Positions 34,077 to 43,035 of a stretch of DNA of 64,000 nucleotides are shown here, piece by piece (the first letter of the stretch is position 1; the number at the start of each line of letters is the position of its first letter). The DNA is taken from assembly GCA_964247085.1 (NCBI GenBank), contig CAXTSX010000002.1, positions 1 to 64,000 on the forward strand. Direction: 5' to 3'. Origin of the DNA: JAAFHZ01 sp964247085. Its GTDB lineage: Bacteria; Cyanobacteriota; Cyanobacteriia; Cyanobacteriales; Chamaesiphonaceae. The translations under genes were made by a program, and so were the position numbers. The notes beneath the pieces were generated by a model. The model was not told the origin of the DNA. It was given only the letters and a program-made list of their open reading frames with translations, and ran no database searches.

Positions 34077-35414
34077 CTAAGCAGTAGCCTGGGTGATGAC
34101 CCATTGGGTAATACCGTCGGTTAAGACTTTCGCTAATCGCTGTTGAGTAGCTGGTTGGGATAGTTCGGTTACTTCTTGGGGGTCGGTCATAAAGCCAACT
34201 TCTAGCAGTACAGATGGTGCGCCACTGGGGCGGACTACCGCGAAACTTTTTTGGATCACGCCGTTGTTATTCAGAATGGGACGGTTGCCTTTTTTGCTAA
34301 AGGTGCTTAAGAGCGAGGCCGCCAGGTTTCTAGACTGAGGCTGATACCAGTAGATGGAGGCACCGCGCGAGCGCCCCGGGGTAGAAGCATCGTGATGAAT
34401 GGAGATGGCTAGTACTGGACTGCTGCGGTTGATAAGATTATGTCGATCGTCCAGAGATGGATTGATATCCGTCGTCCGAGTCATGGTCACAATTGCTCCT
34501 TTACTTTGCAATTCTCGCTGTAGAATTTGGGAGAAACTCATGTTCAAGATCTTTTCCTGGTAGGTTTTGCCATAGGCGGAACCAACGGCACCAGAATCAA
34601 CGGCCCCGTGACCAGGATCGACCAGAATTTTCATACCCTTCAGCGGTTGGGGAATATTGCCAGCTAGCTTGGGTGGTTGGCGCAAGGACAAGACTAAATT
34701 GTTACCGGCGTAGCGGGTCTGATATCCCCATTGTTGGCGGGGTTTGAGTTGGAAGTCAAACTTGACCTTGTTAGGAGCGATTTGCCGCCAACTGCCTTGG
34801 GTGACGACGGGATTGCTAAAGGCCACATTTTGGCTAGCTTTCCAATTTTGCTGTTTGCCAGCATCAGTCAACTGTTTAATGGCTGCTGCTGTGTTGTGAA
34901 AGGTTAAGCTCAGAGTGCGATCGCCCTGCTGAATTTCGATTGGAGTGGGGCTAGACAAAGGAAAAGAAATTTCGGTAGTTTCCGGGAGAACCTGGGTGCT
35001 GACTGCTTCGAGGCGCGATTGAATAGGCACTGTACCAGATATGGCATTCAGCTCTGAGGACTCAATCCAAGCTCCGTAGTCTAGTTGCGACCAGGGTACG
35101 ACTTTTTTGTAGCGATCAGGTCCAGTGGCGCGGCTGGTGACCCGAGCCCGAGTGCCCCGGGGCAAGGGCGTGACTCGTTCGCAATCATCATGAGGGCCAG
35201 TTCTGGCAATGCCCAGTTCTTTGGTTACTTCTACTACTGGGGCATTAGCCGCCGCGGCTTTGGGTCTTAGCCCAATACCCTTGGGACAAAAATTAGGTTG
35301 GGCAACTGTGGCCTGTGGCCACCAAGTGACTGTGCCTGCGGTCAAAGCAGTTGTTAGCAACATTACCAAGACAAATTGCCAATATTTTTTCCTGTCCAAA
35401 ATCGATCGCCACAT
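34077..35414 (-). CDS. amiC: N-acetylmuramoyl-L-alanine amidase (Amidase_3)
   Basis: The enzyme cleaves the amide bond between MurNAc and the stem peptide, in the periplasm, for cell separation or septal junctions. The 445-residue protein has an N-terminal membrane/signal segment, a mid-region with an AMIN-like beta domain (about 130-250), and a C-terminal Amidase_3 domain. The latter shows VDPGHG (D266, H269), a Glu in the following helix, SIHHDAS, and a C-terminal LLEVGF. In filamentous cyanobacteria such AmiC enzymes perforate septa. The gene is convergent with the DUF3067 gene. Confidence 0.9.
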   Translation of the reverse strand: MWRSILDRKKYWQFVLVMLLTTALTAGTVTWWPQATVAQPNFCPKGIGLRPKAAAANAPVVEVTKELGIARTGPHDDCERVTPLPRGTRARVTSRATGPDRYKKVVPWSQLDYGAWIESSELNAISGTVPIQSRLEAVSTQVLPETTEISFPLSSPTPIEIQQGDRTLSLTFHNTAAAIKQLTDAGKQQNWKASQNVAFSNPVVTQGSWRQIAPNKVKFDFQLKPRQQWGYQTRYAGNNLVLSLRQPPKLAGNIPQPLKGMKILVDPGHGAVDSGAVGSAYGKTYQEKILNMSFSQILQRELQSKGAIVTMTRTTDINPSLDDRHNLINRSSPVLAISIHHDASTPGRSRGASIYWYQPQSRNLAASLLSTFSKKGNRPILNNNGVIQKSFAVVRPSGAPSVLLEVGFMTDPQEVTELSQPATQQRLAKVLTDGITQWVITQATA

Positions 35415-35570
35415 AGACTACACATTCCAATCGCAAATTAATGGAAGTAATTATGAGTCATGCTGGTGAACTATGTCTAGCGGCGGTTCAGCCATATCAC
35501 CTAGTGAATCAGTAATTTTAGTACGGCGAACTGCTAATTAATTACAGTAGCAATTCATATATATGTAGGA

Positions 35571-36146
35571 CTAATCAGAGAAAATAGCCTCTGGCCAATA
35601 TTGAGCAGCCTCCAGCTGCGATCGATGAAGGTGCTGGGCATGATGAAACTGCGTCTGCCGGACTTTGGCGGCGGCTAAATTGGCGTTATGTAAATTAGAC
35701 CACCGGAAATCAGCATTTTGGAGGTTGGCATAACTCAGGTTCGATCGAACTAAATAAGCTCCGACTAAATGCGCTTGGGTTAGGTCGGCATAACTCAAAT
35801 TAGTACGATACAAATAAGCTCCTTGAACTTCAGCTTCAAACAATTTAGCGGTATTCAAGTCTGCTCCAATCAAATTAACGGCTCTTAGGTTCGCAAAACA
35901 GAGATTAGCTCGGTGCAAATGGGCTTCCCCTAAATCGGCCTGGTGTAGATTGGCGTTATTCAGATCGGCTCCTACTAAATTGGCTCCAGTGAGAATCGCC
36001 CCCTGAAAACTAGCGCCACGCAGGTTGGCTCCCACCAAATTTACCCCACTCAAGTCCGATCGATCGAACACTACCCCCGCCAAATCAGCCAGCGCAAAAT
36101 CTCGATCGCGTAAATCTTTACCAATAAAAGCCCCAGGCTCGATCAT
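35571..36146 (-). CDS. Pentapeptide repeat protein
   Basis: The 191-residue protein consists almost wholly of A(D/N)LXX repeats (about 30), forming a right-handed quadrilateral beta-helix. There is no signal peptide, so it is probably cytoplasmic. Its ATG lies 4 bp after the ccmP stop on the same strand, so it is likely co-transcribed with ccmP. Pentapeptide proteins have diverse or unknown roles and a link to carboxysomes is only suggested by position. Confidence 0.9.
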   Translation of the reverse strand: MIEPGAFIGKDLRDRDFALADLAGVVFDRSDLSGVNLVGANLRGASFQGAILTGANLVGADLNNANLHQADLGEAHLHRANLCFANLRAVNLIGADLNTAKLFEAEVQGAYLYRTNLSYADLTQAHLVGAYLVRSNLSYANLQNADFRWSNLHNANLAAAKVRQTQFHHAQHLHRSQLEAAQYWPEAIFSD

Positions 36147-36150
36147 TTAT

Positions 36151-36792
36151 CTACTCCGATCGTTGATTTCGAGACTTATCCCGGCCAGCGACCCCTTCGA
36201 TCGCCGCCAAAGCCCCAGCGGCTCCCGCCAAAATATCCCGCTCATAGCCACCCAGATATAAGCGTCCAAAACTGCCCACGGCTTGCACTTCTAATATGTT
36301 AATAGAGGCCGATTTTTCCGCTTCATTAGCAGCTAAGGCGGCATAAGCCGCTGGCTCTACCTCCAGAACATAGAGAGTTTGCCCTGCTAATAGCATATGC
36401 CCCCGCCGCATTCGATTAATTAGCTGGGTTTGATAGGCATCAATATTCCGAATAATCTGGCTCGAAACCACGCGGGGTTTAATTCCTTCGGTTTTTTTAA
36501 CGCCCAAATAATCCAGAATGGCTCGTCCCGCAGCCTTGGTCTCCCCCTGGGAGCTAGAATGAATTTCTAGCAACCCGTATAATCTTTCCACAATCTGAAC
36601 TCCGGGCTTGACCGATGCAGACTTGAGCGCAATATCTGTAATCTTATTGATCTCAATCCCTGGCGAAATCTCAATCCAGAGTGAGCTGTCCCCAGGCAAT
36701 GGCAAAAATCCTTGGGCAACAGTTCCCATATATGCGGCGTGCTGTGGTTGTAGATTGTCCAAAAAGACAAAACTACGCAATTCTATTCCCAA
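36151..36792 (-). CDS. ccmP: Carboxysome shell protein CcmP (tandem BMC domain)
   Basis: CcmP is a tandem-BMC shell protein of the beta-carboxysome that forms stacked pseudohexamers with a gated pore, thought to pass larger metabolites such as RuBP and 3-PGA. The 213-residue length and the starting sequence (MGIELRSFVFLDNLQPQHAA) match the family, with repeated features IERL/VERLYGLLEIHSS and NEAEKSASINILEVQAVGS. The start codon is TTG 36792 with GGAG 9 bp upstream; an in-frame TGA lies just before, so no longer start is possible. It leads an operon with a pentapeptide protein. Confidence 0.92.
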   Translation of the reverse strand: MGIELRSFVFLDNLQPQHAAYMGTVAQGFLPLPGDSSLWIEISPGIEINKITDIALKSASVKPGVQIVERLYGLLEIHSSSQGETKAAGRAILDYLGVKKTEGIKPRVVSSQIIRNIDAYQTQLINRMRRGHMLLAGQTLYVLEVEPAAYAALAANEAEKSASINILEVQAVGSFGRLYLGGYERDILAGAAGALAAIEGVAGRDKSRNQRSE

Positions 36793-36897
36793 GGGGTTGT
36801 TCTCCAGTCCTCAAAATTCTGATCCCAGATTAAACCTACCATATGGTTAGACCCAGATATATATTCAATTCTCTAATTAGGATGATAGGATTTGCTG

Positions 36898-37815
36898 CTA
36901 ATTAACATCTAAATCTAGCTCGATCGCATTAGGATGACCCGCATAGCTAATTACATCTTCGACCATCTGCTGGATGTTGATACAAATATTGTCGAGGGGT
37001 AGATCATTTGGATCATTGCCAAAGGGATTTTCAATTTCTACCCCGATCGCTTCAATGCCTAAGAGCGTAAAACTGACCAATCCCACAATGAGTCCGGTCC
37101 ACCAACCCAACTCCCCCACAAATTGGAAAGGCATCAGCAGACAATAGATGAGTAAGAGCTGCTTGAGATGAATGGAATAAGCCAGCGGCATGGGAGTACG
37201 CAAAATTCGTTCACAAGTACCCAGCATATCCACCAAGTTATTAATTAACTGTTGCTGTTCATTCATTTGAAAAATATTCAGATGTCCCCGCCGCTGTTCA
37301 GCTTGCAGGTAATCACTCAACCAAAAGGCAATTTGGAGCGCCGGGTGCTGGACTTTCTCTAGTTGAGCAATCTGCTCTGGCGATAACTCAGCGGCGATTT
37401 CGGCACTCAAGGGCTGAGATCTGAGATGTAATTTGGTGGCGATCGCAAAGGCTGGCAACAAGCGCAACACTGCCACTTTACGGGAGTAGTCATGGGGTTG
37501 CTTTTCATCGACGGCTAGCCATAGAGAACGAGCCAAATTGCGGACATTGTTATTGATGGCACCCCAGGCTTTCCGACCTTCCCAAAAGCGATCGTAGGCA
37601 GTGTTCGTCCGAAAAACTAGCAATAAGCCTAGTACCACAGCCGGAATCGTATTGGCCAGAGATTTGTGATAGACCGGCAGTCGGTAATAAAACAGGATGG
37701 AAATAAATACTCCAAATAGAGCACAACCCAAAACGCGCCCGGCGATCGAGGGAATGACCGATCCTTTAGCTTTGAAAGCGATCCGTAACCAGTTGTCTTT
37801 TTCCCAATTCATCAT
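36898..37815 (-). CDS. Bestrophin family anion channel
   Basis: This 305-residue protein matches bestrophin-like (UPF0187) channels: W.R...KAKGSVI, LLLVFRTNTAYDRFWEGRKAWG and a later hydrophobic pair with GELGWWTG..VG....LLGIEAIG. Bacterial members are pentameric ion channels; algal bestrophins carry bicarbonate into the thylakoid. Its place upstream of ccmP on the same strand (105-bp gap) makes an inorganic carbon or chloride role conceivable. Two ATGs (37815, 37812) are adjacent and either may be used. Confidence 0.9.
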   Translation of the reverse strand: MMNWEKDNWLRIAFKAKGSVIPSIAGRVLGCALFGVFISILFYYRLPVYHKSLANTIPAVVLGLLLVFRTNTAYDRFWEGRKAWGAINNNVRNLARSLWLAVDEKQPHDYSRKVAVLRLLPAFAIATKLHLRSQPLSAEIAAELSPEQIAQLEKVQHPALQIAFWLSDYLQAEQRRGHLNIFQMNEQQQLINNLVDMLGTCERILRTPMPLAYSIHLKQLLLIYCLLMPFQFVGELGWWTGLIVGLVSFTLLGIEAIGVEIENPFGNDPNDLPLDNICINIQQMVEDVISYAGHPNAIELDLDVN

Positions 37816-37896
37816 TAATTGTCAATTGATAGTTGAACTTTAGCTAGTAGAGGGAACTATAGGGAAACTAGCTTTATAAAACAAGGTGACTACGAC

Positions 37897-38073
37897 ATGT
37901 GGATTAGTTCTTACTTAAATTCGATTTTGCTGCAAGTAGCCCCCGAATATCTGCAAACCGATATTCTAGCCACTATCCAACAGGCTTTTGAAAATTTCCT
38001 GAAGTCTGGGCAAGCTGGTGCCGCGACGATCGGTCTAGTCGTTGGCTATGTGATCCGGGGTATTACTAAATAG
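37897..38073 (+). CDS. Conserved small cyanobacterial membrane-type protein (58 aa)
   Basis: A frame of 58 residues starts MWISSYLNSILLQVAPEYLQ and ends with a hydrophobic helix GAATIGLVVGYVIRGITK. AAGGTGA precedes the ATG by 7 bp. I recognise similar short proteins in many cyanobacteria, without known function. The C-terminal hydrophobic segment could anchor it to a membrane. It stands divergently from the bestrophin gene. Confidence 0.75.
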   Translation: MWISSYLNSILLQVAPEYLQTDILATIQQAFENFLKSGQAGAATIGLVVGYVIRGITK

Positions 38074-38076
38074 GTA

Positions 38077-38163
38077 CGGAGAAGAGAGGATTCGAACCTC
38101 CGTTAGGTGTGACCCTAAAGCTGATTTCGAGTCAGCCGCATTCAACCGCTCTGCCACTTCTCC
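38077..38163 (-). tRNA. tRNA-Ser (CGA)
   Basis: The minus strand folds as a class II tRNA: acceptor GGAGAAG/CTTCTCC, D-loop AGCGGTTGAATGCGG, anticodon loop CTCGAAA (anticodon CGA), a long variable arm (TTTAGGGTCACACCTAA) and T arm GGTTCGAATCC. The discriminator is G and CCA is not encoded. Confidence 0.96.
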
Positions 38164-38269
38164 AGTTCGATGTTGATTATAACAAACAGCGGTAGTTTAG
38201 CGGTGATCAGCAACAAAACATCAGATCTGGCCGTCAAAGCAATTTATTGCCGGTCTTGAGAATAACTCT

Positions 38270-39469
38270 ATGCTAAAGCCCCAAAATAAATTAGATGCTG
38301 ATCTGTCAGCCACCCCACCGAAGCGGCGTAATTACTGGTCGCTGCTGTTGCTAAGTGCCGTAGCTAGTTCTTCGATCGGTTATTTAGCGGCTAAGCAGGA
38401 TGCTCCGATGCTTAATGCGATCGCGGCTCCACCAGTAAGTACTCCCTCGGCCAATAGTAACTTTATCACTGCGGTGGTCGATAAAGTCGGGCCGGCAGTA
38501 GTGCGGATCAATACTTCTCGTACTGCCCGGACTAGCCGAGTCCCAAAAGCCTTTCGGGATTTTTGGGGGGAGGAGCCGGAAGGAAGCGATCGAGAAGTTC
38601 AACAGGGCACTGGCTCCGGGTTTATCATTAATGCTGATGGGCTAATTATTACTAATGCTCATGTGGTCAAGGGTGCCGATAAAGTGAGCGTGACCCTTAA
38701 AGATAACCGGGTATTAGAAGGCAAGGTACTGGGCATTGATACCATTACAGATGTGGCAGTGGTCAAGGTTAATAGTAGTAATTTGCCCACGGTTAAATTG
38801 GGTAACTCCGAGCAGATTAAGCCCGGGGAATGGGCGATCGCGATCGGTAATCCTTTGGGCTTAGACAACACCGTGACAGCGGGTATTATCAGTGCTACTG
38901 GTCGATCGAGCAGTCAGGTAGGCGATCCTCAAAAACGAGTCAATTATATTCAAACTGATGCGGCCATTAATCCGGGCAACTCCGGTGGACCGCTCTTAAA
39001 TGCCAGTGGCCAGGTCATCGGAATGAATACCGCTATTCTCAAAAATGCCCAGGGTTTAGGATTTGCCATTCCGATCAATCAGGTACAACGGATTGCTAAC
39101 CAATTAGCCACCAAGGGTAAAGTAGAGCACCCTTTCTTGGGTGTGCAAATGATCACACTCACTGAAAAACTGCGCAAACAGATCAATGCAGAGTCGAATC
39201 CGGCGCTATCGATCGATATCAGTGAGGGTGTATTGGTTGCCGGAGTGATGAAAAATTCACCCGCAGCCCAGGCTGGGATGAGAGCCGGAGATATTATCAT
39301 CTCGGTCAACAAGCAAAAAGTGGTGAGTGCTGGTGATGTGCAAAGCGCTGTGGAAACAGCGCGGGTCGGTGCCGAGTTGCCCTTACAAATCCGGCGCAAT
39401 CAGAAAAATGTAGGAGTAGTCGTGCGGCCAACCGCCTTTAGCCTCAGAGGCGAAGAGGAAAATCCTTAA
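38270..39469 (+). CDS. hhoA: Deg/HtrA-type serine protease
   Basis: This periplasmic or membrane-anchored protease degrades or refolds damaged proteins. The 399-residue precursor has a hydrophobic N-terminal segment (about 22-42), a trypsin-like domain with the triad H131 (NAHVVKG), D161 (ITDVAVVK) and S238 (GNSGGPL), and a C-terminal PDZ domain from about 300. The overall layout matches cyanobacterial HhoA/HhoB/HtrA; the precise paralogue is uncertain. It ends convergently with a GNAT gene, sharing TTAA so that the stops overlap by 4 bp. Confidence 0.9.
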   Translation: MLKPQNKLDADLSATPPKRRNYWSLLLLSAVASSSIGYLAAKQDAPMLNAIAAPPVSTPSANSNFITAVVDKVGPAVVRINTSRTARTSRVPKAFRDFWGEEPEGSDREVQQGTGSGFIINADGLIITNAHVVKGADKVSVTLKDNRVLEGKVLGIDTITDVAVVKVNSSNLPTVKLGNSEQIKPGEWAIAIGNPLGLDNTVTAGIISATGRSSSQVGDPQKRVNYIQTDAAINPGNSGGPLLNASGQVIGMNTAILKNAQGLGFAIPINQVQRIANQLATKGKVEHPFLGVQMITLTEKLRKQINAESNPALSIDISEGVLVAGVMKNSPAAQAGMRAGDIIISVNKQKVVSAGDVQSAVETARVGAELPLQIRRNQKNVGVVVRPTAFSLRGEEENP

Positions 39470-40638
39470 TCTTCGGTGCCCTCGCAAGGCAGATTTAATT
39501 TGTCCTGATTGGTGGCGCTTTCCCAGCGACTAGGGATCGGATTACGCACTGGCTGTAATCCGGAGAGCACATCAGAAAGTTGGAGCCCTTCCAACGATAT
39601 ATGCTTGGCTTCCCGCACTTTGTGCCAAACTGACCGGGACATGAGCAAACTGTGCTTCGTGCGTTGCGCTCCAATTCGTTGCAAGTATTCTTCCCGTTCT
39701 GGTTGGTAGTCAGCGGAGACCAGTTGCAATGCTTTCTGCGGACTACTGGCTTGGCAAACCTGAGCCATTTGCGCCATTAACTCTGGATACAGCCAAGTAT
39801 AGGCCGGATGCACGGTGAGTTCGGCGGTATGGACTTCGGCTTCTAGGCTCAAGTTCAGGTGATAGTAGCCGATCGCGGCTTTGCGTTGACTCTCAAAAAC
39901 ATACTGACGGGCTTCCCGATAGTGATTAAAGTAAGTGCGCACGCCTCTGGCAGCTTTTTGTACAACATCAACTTTAAAATCGTGAATCTGTCGATCGAAC
40001 ACCTGCCGCAGCAAGGGTGGCATCGCCACCGTATCTAGTTGATACAGCAATTGGGCATCATTATTGCGAACTGGCAATAAATTAGGCAAGTCTGGGACGT
40101 TTACACTCAGTTCTTTCAAAATCTCCGGTGCAACTTCCCAACAGGTCAGCTGGGCAAGGGGCTGAAAACCATTATGTCGATATAGCGCGAGAGCCGCTTT
40201 ATCATTAACATCTACCTCCAGTAACCAATTACTGGCTTCTACAATTTTTTCAAAACAGTAACGCAGTAGCTGGGAACCGCAATCCATCGCAGTCAAGACA
40301 GCTGGATCTTCTGAATTTTCTTCGACCTTAATTCGTCGATTCACCCAAACATGCTTGACCTGCCAAGTACTGCGCGTGCAGTTGAAGGGAGCAATCTGCA
40401 TAATGCCTTGAATTTGCCGATCAACCTCCGCCACTAAAAAGCCATGGCGGTATTGATAAGGGTTGGGGATACTACGGACTAATTCGATCGCTCCATACCA
40501 CCGATCTATTTGGTGTAATGTTTGCTTCAGTTGCGGATGTTCATCCCCAGATTCATCGTCAAACAATTCCAGACCCTCAATATCTCGGTATTGAAGGGGT
40601 CGCACCAGAATTTTTGGCTTGTCATCAGAATTAGACAT
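39466..40638 (-). CDS. GNAT-family acetyltransferase-like protein
   Basis: This 390-residue protein contains one or two GNAT-like domains. The first shows VRP.QYRDIEGLELF, a beta-bulge region with VKHVWVNRRIKVEEN, then LLEVDVNDKAALALYRHNGFQPLAQL, a typical acetyl-CoA fold end. The C-terminal half is a second, more divergent domain (HLNLSLEAEVHTAELTVHPAYTWLYPELM). Such tandem proteins are found in cyanobacteria; the substrate is unknown. It is convergent with the Deg protease gene. Confidence 0.85.
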   Translation of the reverse strand: MSNSDDKPKILVRPLQYRDIEGLELFDDESGDEHPQLKQTLHQIDRWYGAIELVRSIPNPYQYRHGFLVAEVDRQIQGIMQIAPFNCTRSTWQVKHVWVNRRIKVEENSEDPAVLTAMDCGSQLLRYCFEKIVEASNWLLEVDVNDKAALALYRHNGFQPLAQLTCWEVAPEILKELSVNVPDLPNLLPVRNNDAQLLYQLDTVAMPPLLRQVFDRQIHDFKVDVVQKAARGVRTYFNHYREARQYVFESQRKAAIGYYHLNLSLEAEVHTAELTVHPAYTWLYPELMAQMAQVCQASSPQKALQLVSADYQPEREEYLQRIGAQRTKHSLLMSRSVWHKVREAKHISLEGLQLSDVLSGLQPVRNPIPSRWESATNQDKLNLPCEGTED

Positions 40639-40815
40639 AGGTTCTTTTAGATAACCGTAAGACTATCTTCCCCATTGTAAGTGGATATTTGTGGAAATAG
40701 ATTTCTCTCAAGGCGAGCTCTCGCAAACATTAAAAAAAATCGCCGAAGAATAAATCATTTCAATGCTAGTGATAATATGGTGAGTCAGCGTTTGAGCCAA
40801 TTCAGCTTTGTATAT

Positions 40816-41247
40816 ATGAGAAACTTGCCAATTCTGAGTGTCATCTTGTTTTTGTTGGGTGGATCGGGGAGTGGGTGTATGGCAGCTCCGAACAGCTCTG
40901 CCCAGTTGTCTGCCAAGCAGCCCAACGCGGAAACCGTTAGGCCACGAACTACCAGTCCCAATCAGATCAAGAATTCCAGCCCGTCTCCCTTTGTACCTGG
41001 TGTCTCCTTGCCTGTTTTTCCAGGAATTTCACCAGCAGCCACTAGCTCACCTACTGCTATTCCAGCCACTCCGATCACTCCAGCTGCTCCGATATTGCCA
41101 TTAGTAGAAGTTCCTACCCCTGGTTTAAGAGTGACGAAGGTCAAAAATTCATCAACTCCGCCATCTTCAACTGTCAAACGGCGGAGAGTGGTGGTTGATG
41201 AAACACCACCACCAGCGAGAAAACGATTAAAACGTCGTGAGAATTAA
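40816..41247 (+). CDS. Putative Pro/Thr-rich lipoprotein
   Basis: From ATG 40816 the 143-residue frame starts MRNLPILSVILFLLGGSGSGC, a lipoprotein-like signal with the modified Cys at residue 21. Most of the rest is Pro/Ser/Thr/Ala-rich linker, and the C-terminus is basic (KRRR, KRLKRREN). ATG 40777 upstream is also in frame. No ribosome site is evident, and low complexity makes homology hard to judge. It may be a surface-linked protein or a spurious frame. Confidence 0.5.
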   Translation: MRNLPILSVILFLLGGSGSGCMAAPNSSAQLSAKQPNAETVRPRTTSPNQIKNSSPSPFVPGVSLPVFPGISPAATSSPTAIPATPITPAAPILPLVEVPTPGLRVTKVKNSSTPPSSTVKRRRVVVDETPPPARKRLKRREN

Positions 41248-41249
41248 AT

Positions 41250-41441
41250 TCAATCTCCTTTCAGCGCCCGCTGAAAGTTTTGACGATAATTACGGCTGAT
41301 CACTAAAAAAACTGGCCAAAGTAATGAAAGCTTGATGCGGTTGCTCAAGTTGCGATTGAAATGAGTGTTGGGAAAAACCTGCCAAAATTTCCAAGCAACA
41401 CCCCCGTAGACTATCAACAAAAACCAAGGAAGCCACGACAT
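41250..41441 (-). CDS. Conserved small membrane protein of cyanobacteria
   Basis: A 63-residue protein begins MSWLPWFLLIVYGGVAWKFW and ends with a basic region NYRQNFQRALKGD. Similar short proteins occur in many cyanobacteria adjacent to unrelated genes. One N-terminal hydrophobic helix and a second in LLWPVFLV are visible. The role is unknown. The gene is convergent with the putative lipoprotein, with a 2-bp gap. Confidence 0.75.
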   Translation of the reverse strand: MSWLPWFLLIVYGGVAWKFWQVFPNTHFNRNLSNRIKLSLLWPVFLVISRNYRQNFQRALKGD

Positions 41442-41536
41442 ACAAACAATCCCTAAAATATTTATAGTTTTTAAACATCCAGCTCTAAAACTTAGGCAAC
41501 TGGCATCTGTCCTACTATTTTAGCTAAAAAACTAGA

Positions 41537-42820
41537 TTAGTTGGCATGTTCGCTACTAGACAAATGACCTAGATAGCGTTGAATCAACTTTTTGACTTTA
41601 TTGCAGTCGATCGGATGGGTAATTGTACTGGAGGCTCCGGCTAATTTAGCCAAGATCCGCTCGGCTAGATTTTCTTGATCCACAATCAGGATAATTGGCA
41701 CTCGGGCTAGGTTGCCGGATCGCTTAATTTGCTGGCAAATCTGTCTTCCACTAGCTAGGGGCATAGCTGCCTCCATAATAATTAAATGGGGTTGTTGCTG
41801 GTGCATAACGCTGACCGCATCATTGGGGTCTTTAATACCCAAAAATTGATAGCCAATGCTAGTGATCATATCGGCCATATGTTGGTTGGCTTGGGCATTG
41901 TCATCGATATAGGCTACTACACCTGACAAAGTTACCGGAGCCGAAAAAACTGGTGGGGAAGTGACTTGTACTGCTAATGTTTCTTCTTCGCCAATTTCGG
42001 TTTTTGGTGATATTACTAGTATTTTTGGCATTTCTACCACCGGCTGGGGCAAATCCTGAAGCGGTGGGTGCAAGCTAATAGTTTTTTGGTGAAGATGATG
42101 TAACAGCGATCTAGTTAGCAACAATAGATCTTGCTGTTGCCGAATGGCGACTTCACGAAGGGAGTAATGGTTATCAATGTTCTGGGCGGCTGGTGGCGGT
42201 GCGAAAATTTTCTGGAGGCTGTTGTAAATGGCTGTGTTGGTTTGTTGGTATAGAGCAGTGGGGTAGTCGATAATGGGAATATAGTTAGGGACAATATCAG
42301 TTAGCTGATGAGTTTTCCATTCTTCCCATTCTTCTAAAGGCGTAATTATTAATTTCTCTAAGGGAAAAATAATTTCTGGTGGCTGGGATAGGTAGATGCT
42401 GTCGTGATGATATGTAAGTGGTTCATGGTAGCCAATTTGTAAAATATCAAAGATCACCTCTTGAGCCGCATCGGTGATTAACACTTCTAATTTTTGCCGA
42501 TCGATCTGACTATCTAGATGCATTTGTACTAATGCAAAATAAGGCCAACTCAGTTCTGGCTGGATTTCTGGAGGAGCCGGGAGTCGCTGCGATATTTCAG
42601 CTAACTGTTCTAGAGTGATTTTGGGTAGATGCCTGTGGAGTTGCCGTTGCCAAAATCGTTGGGGTAAAATGCCATCAATCGCCCACCCCAGCTTGCCTTG
42701 ATAAAACAAGATTGACCATTTTGCGATCGATGCTTGAATTGTCAATATTCCAGTGAATCCTGTTTCACTCAGGTATTTTAATTGCTCTAGCTGATCAGAA
42801 TTGATGGGATCTGGATTCAT
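41537..42820 (-). CDS. PatA-like regulator with degenerate receiver
   Basis: The 427-residue protein begins with a PatA-type N-terminal domain (SETGFTGILTI, ILFYQGKLGWAIDG) and a helical middle, then a C-terminal receiver domain from about residue 302. The acidic pair is present (VAYIDDNA). The phosphoacceptor position, usually Asp, is Glu (E350, in IIMEAAMP), and the conserved Lys near the end is replaced by His (THPID). The receiver may therefore be constitutive or non-phosphorylatable. PatA-like proteins control motility, phototaxis or heterocyst patterning in cyanobacteria; no histidine kinase or chemotaxis gene is adjacent. Confidence 0.85.
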   Translation of the reverse strand: MNPDPINSDQLEQLKYLSETGFTGILTIQASIAKWSILFYQGKLGWAIDGILPQRFWQRQLHRHLPKITLEQLAEISQRLPAPPEIQPELSWPYFALVQMHLDSQIDRQKLEVLITDAAQEVIFDILQIGYHEPLTYHHDSIYLSQPPEIIFPLEKLIITPLEEWEEWKTHQLTDIVPNYIPIIDYPTALYQQTNTAIYNSLQKIFAPPPAAQNIDNHYSLREVAIRQQQDLLLLTRSLLHHLHQKTISLHPPLQDLPQPVVEMPKILVISPKTEIGEEETLAVQVTSPPVFSAPVTLSGVVAYIDDNAQANQHMADMITSIGYQFLGIKDPNDAVSVMHQQQPHLIIMEAAMPLASGRQICQQIKRSGNLARVPIILIVDQENLAERILAKLAGASSTITHPIDCNKVKKLIQRYLGHLSSSEHAN

Positions 42821-43035
42821 AACATTTTGTGCAAAATGGGAGCTGATCCATAAATGAGGGTAATGGTCGATATTCGATCGATTACCTTAAGCTTAAGTAC
42901 TATCTAAATATTAAACATTTATGGGACATTGAGGCATAGTAGTTCGCAGGAGTCTTAGAACTAGATAAGAGGATCGAGTTAGATGTACAATTGCACCAAT
43001 ACTTGGTTTGAGTCGATACAGAGGAGATTGGTGTC

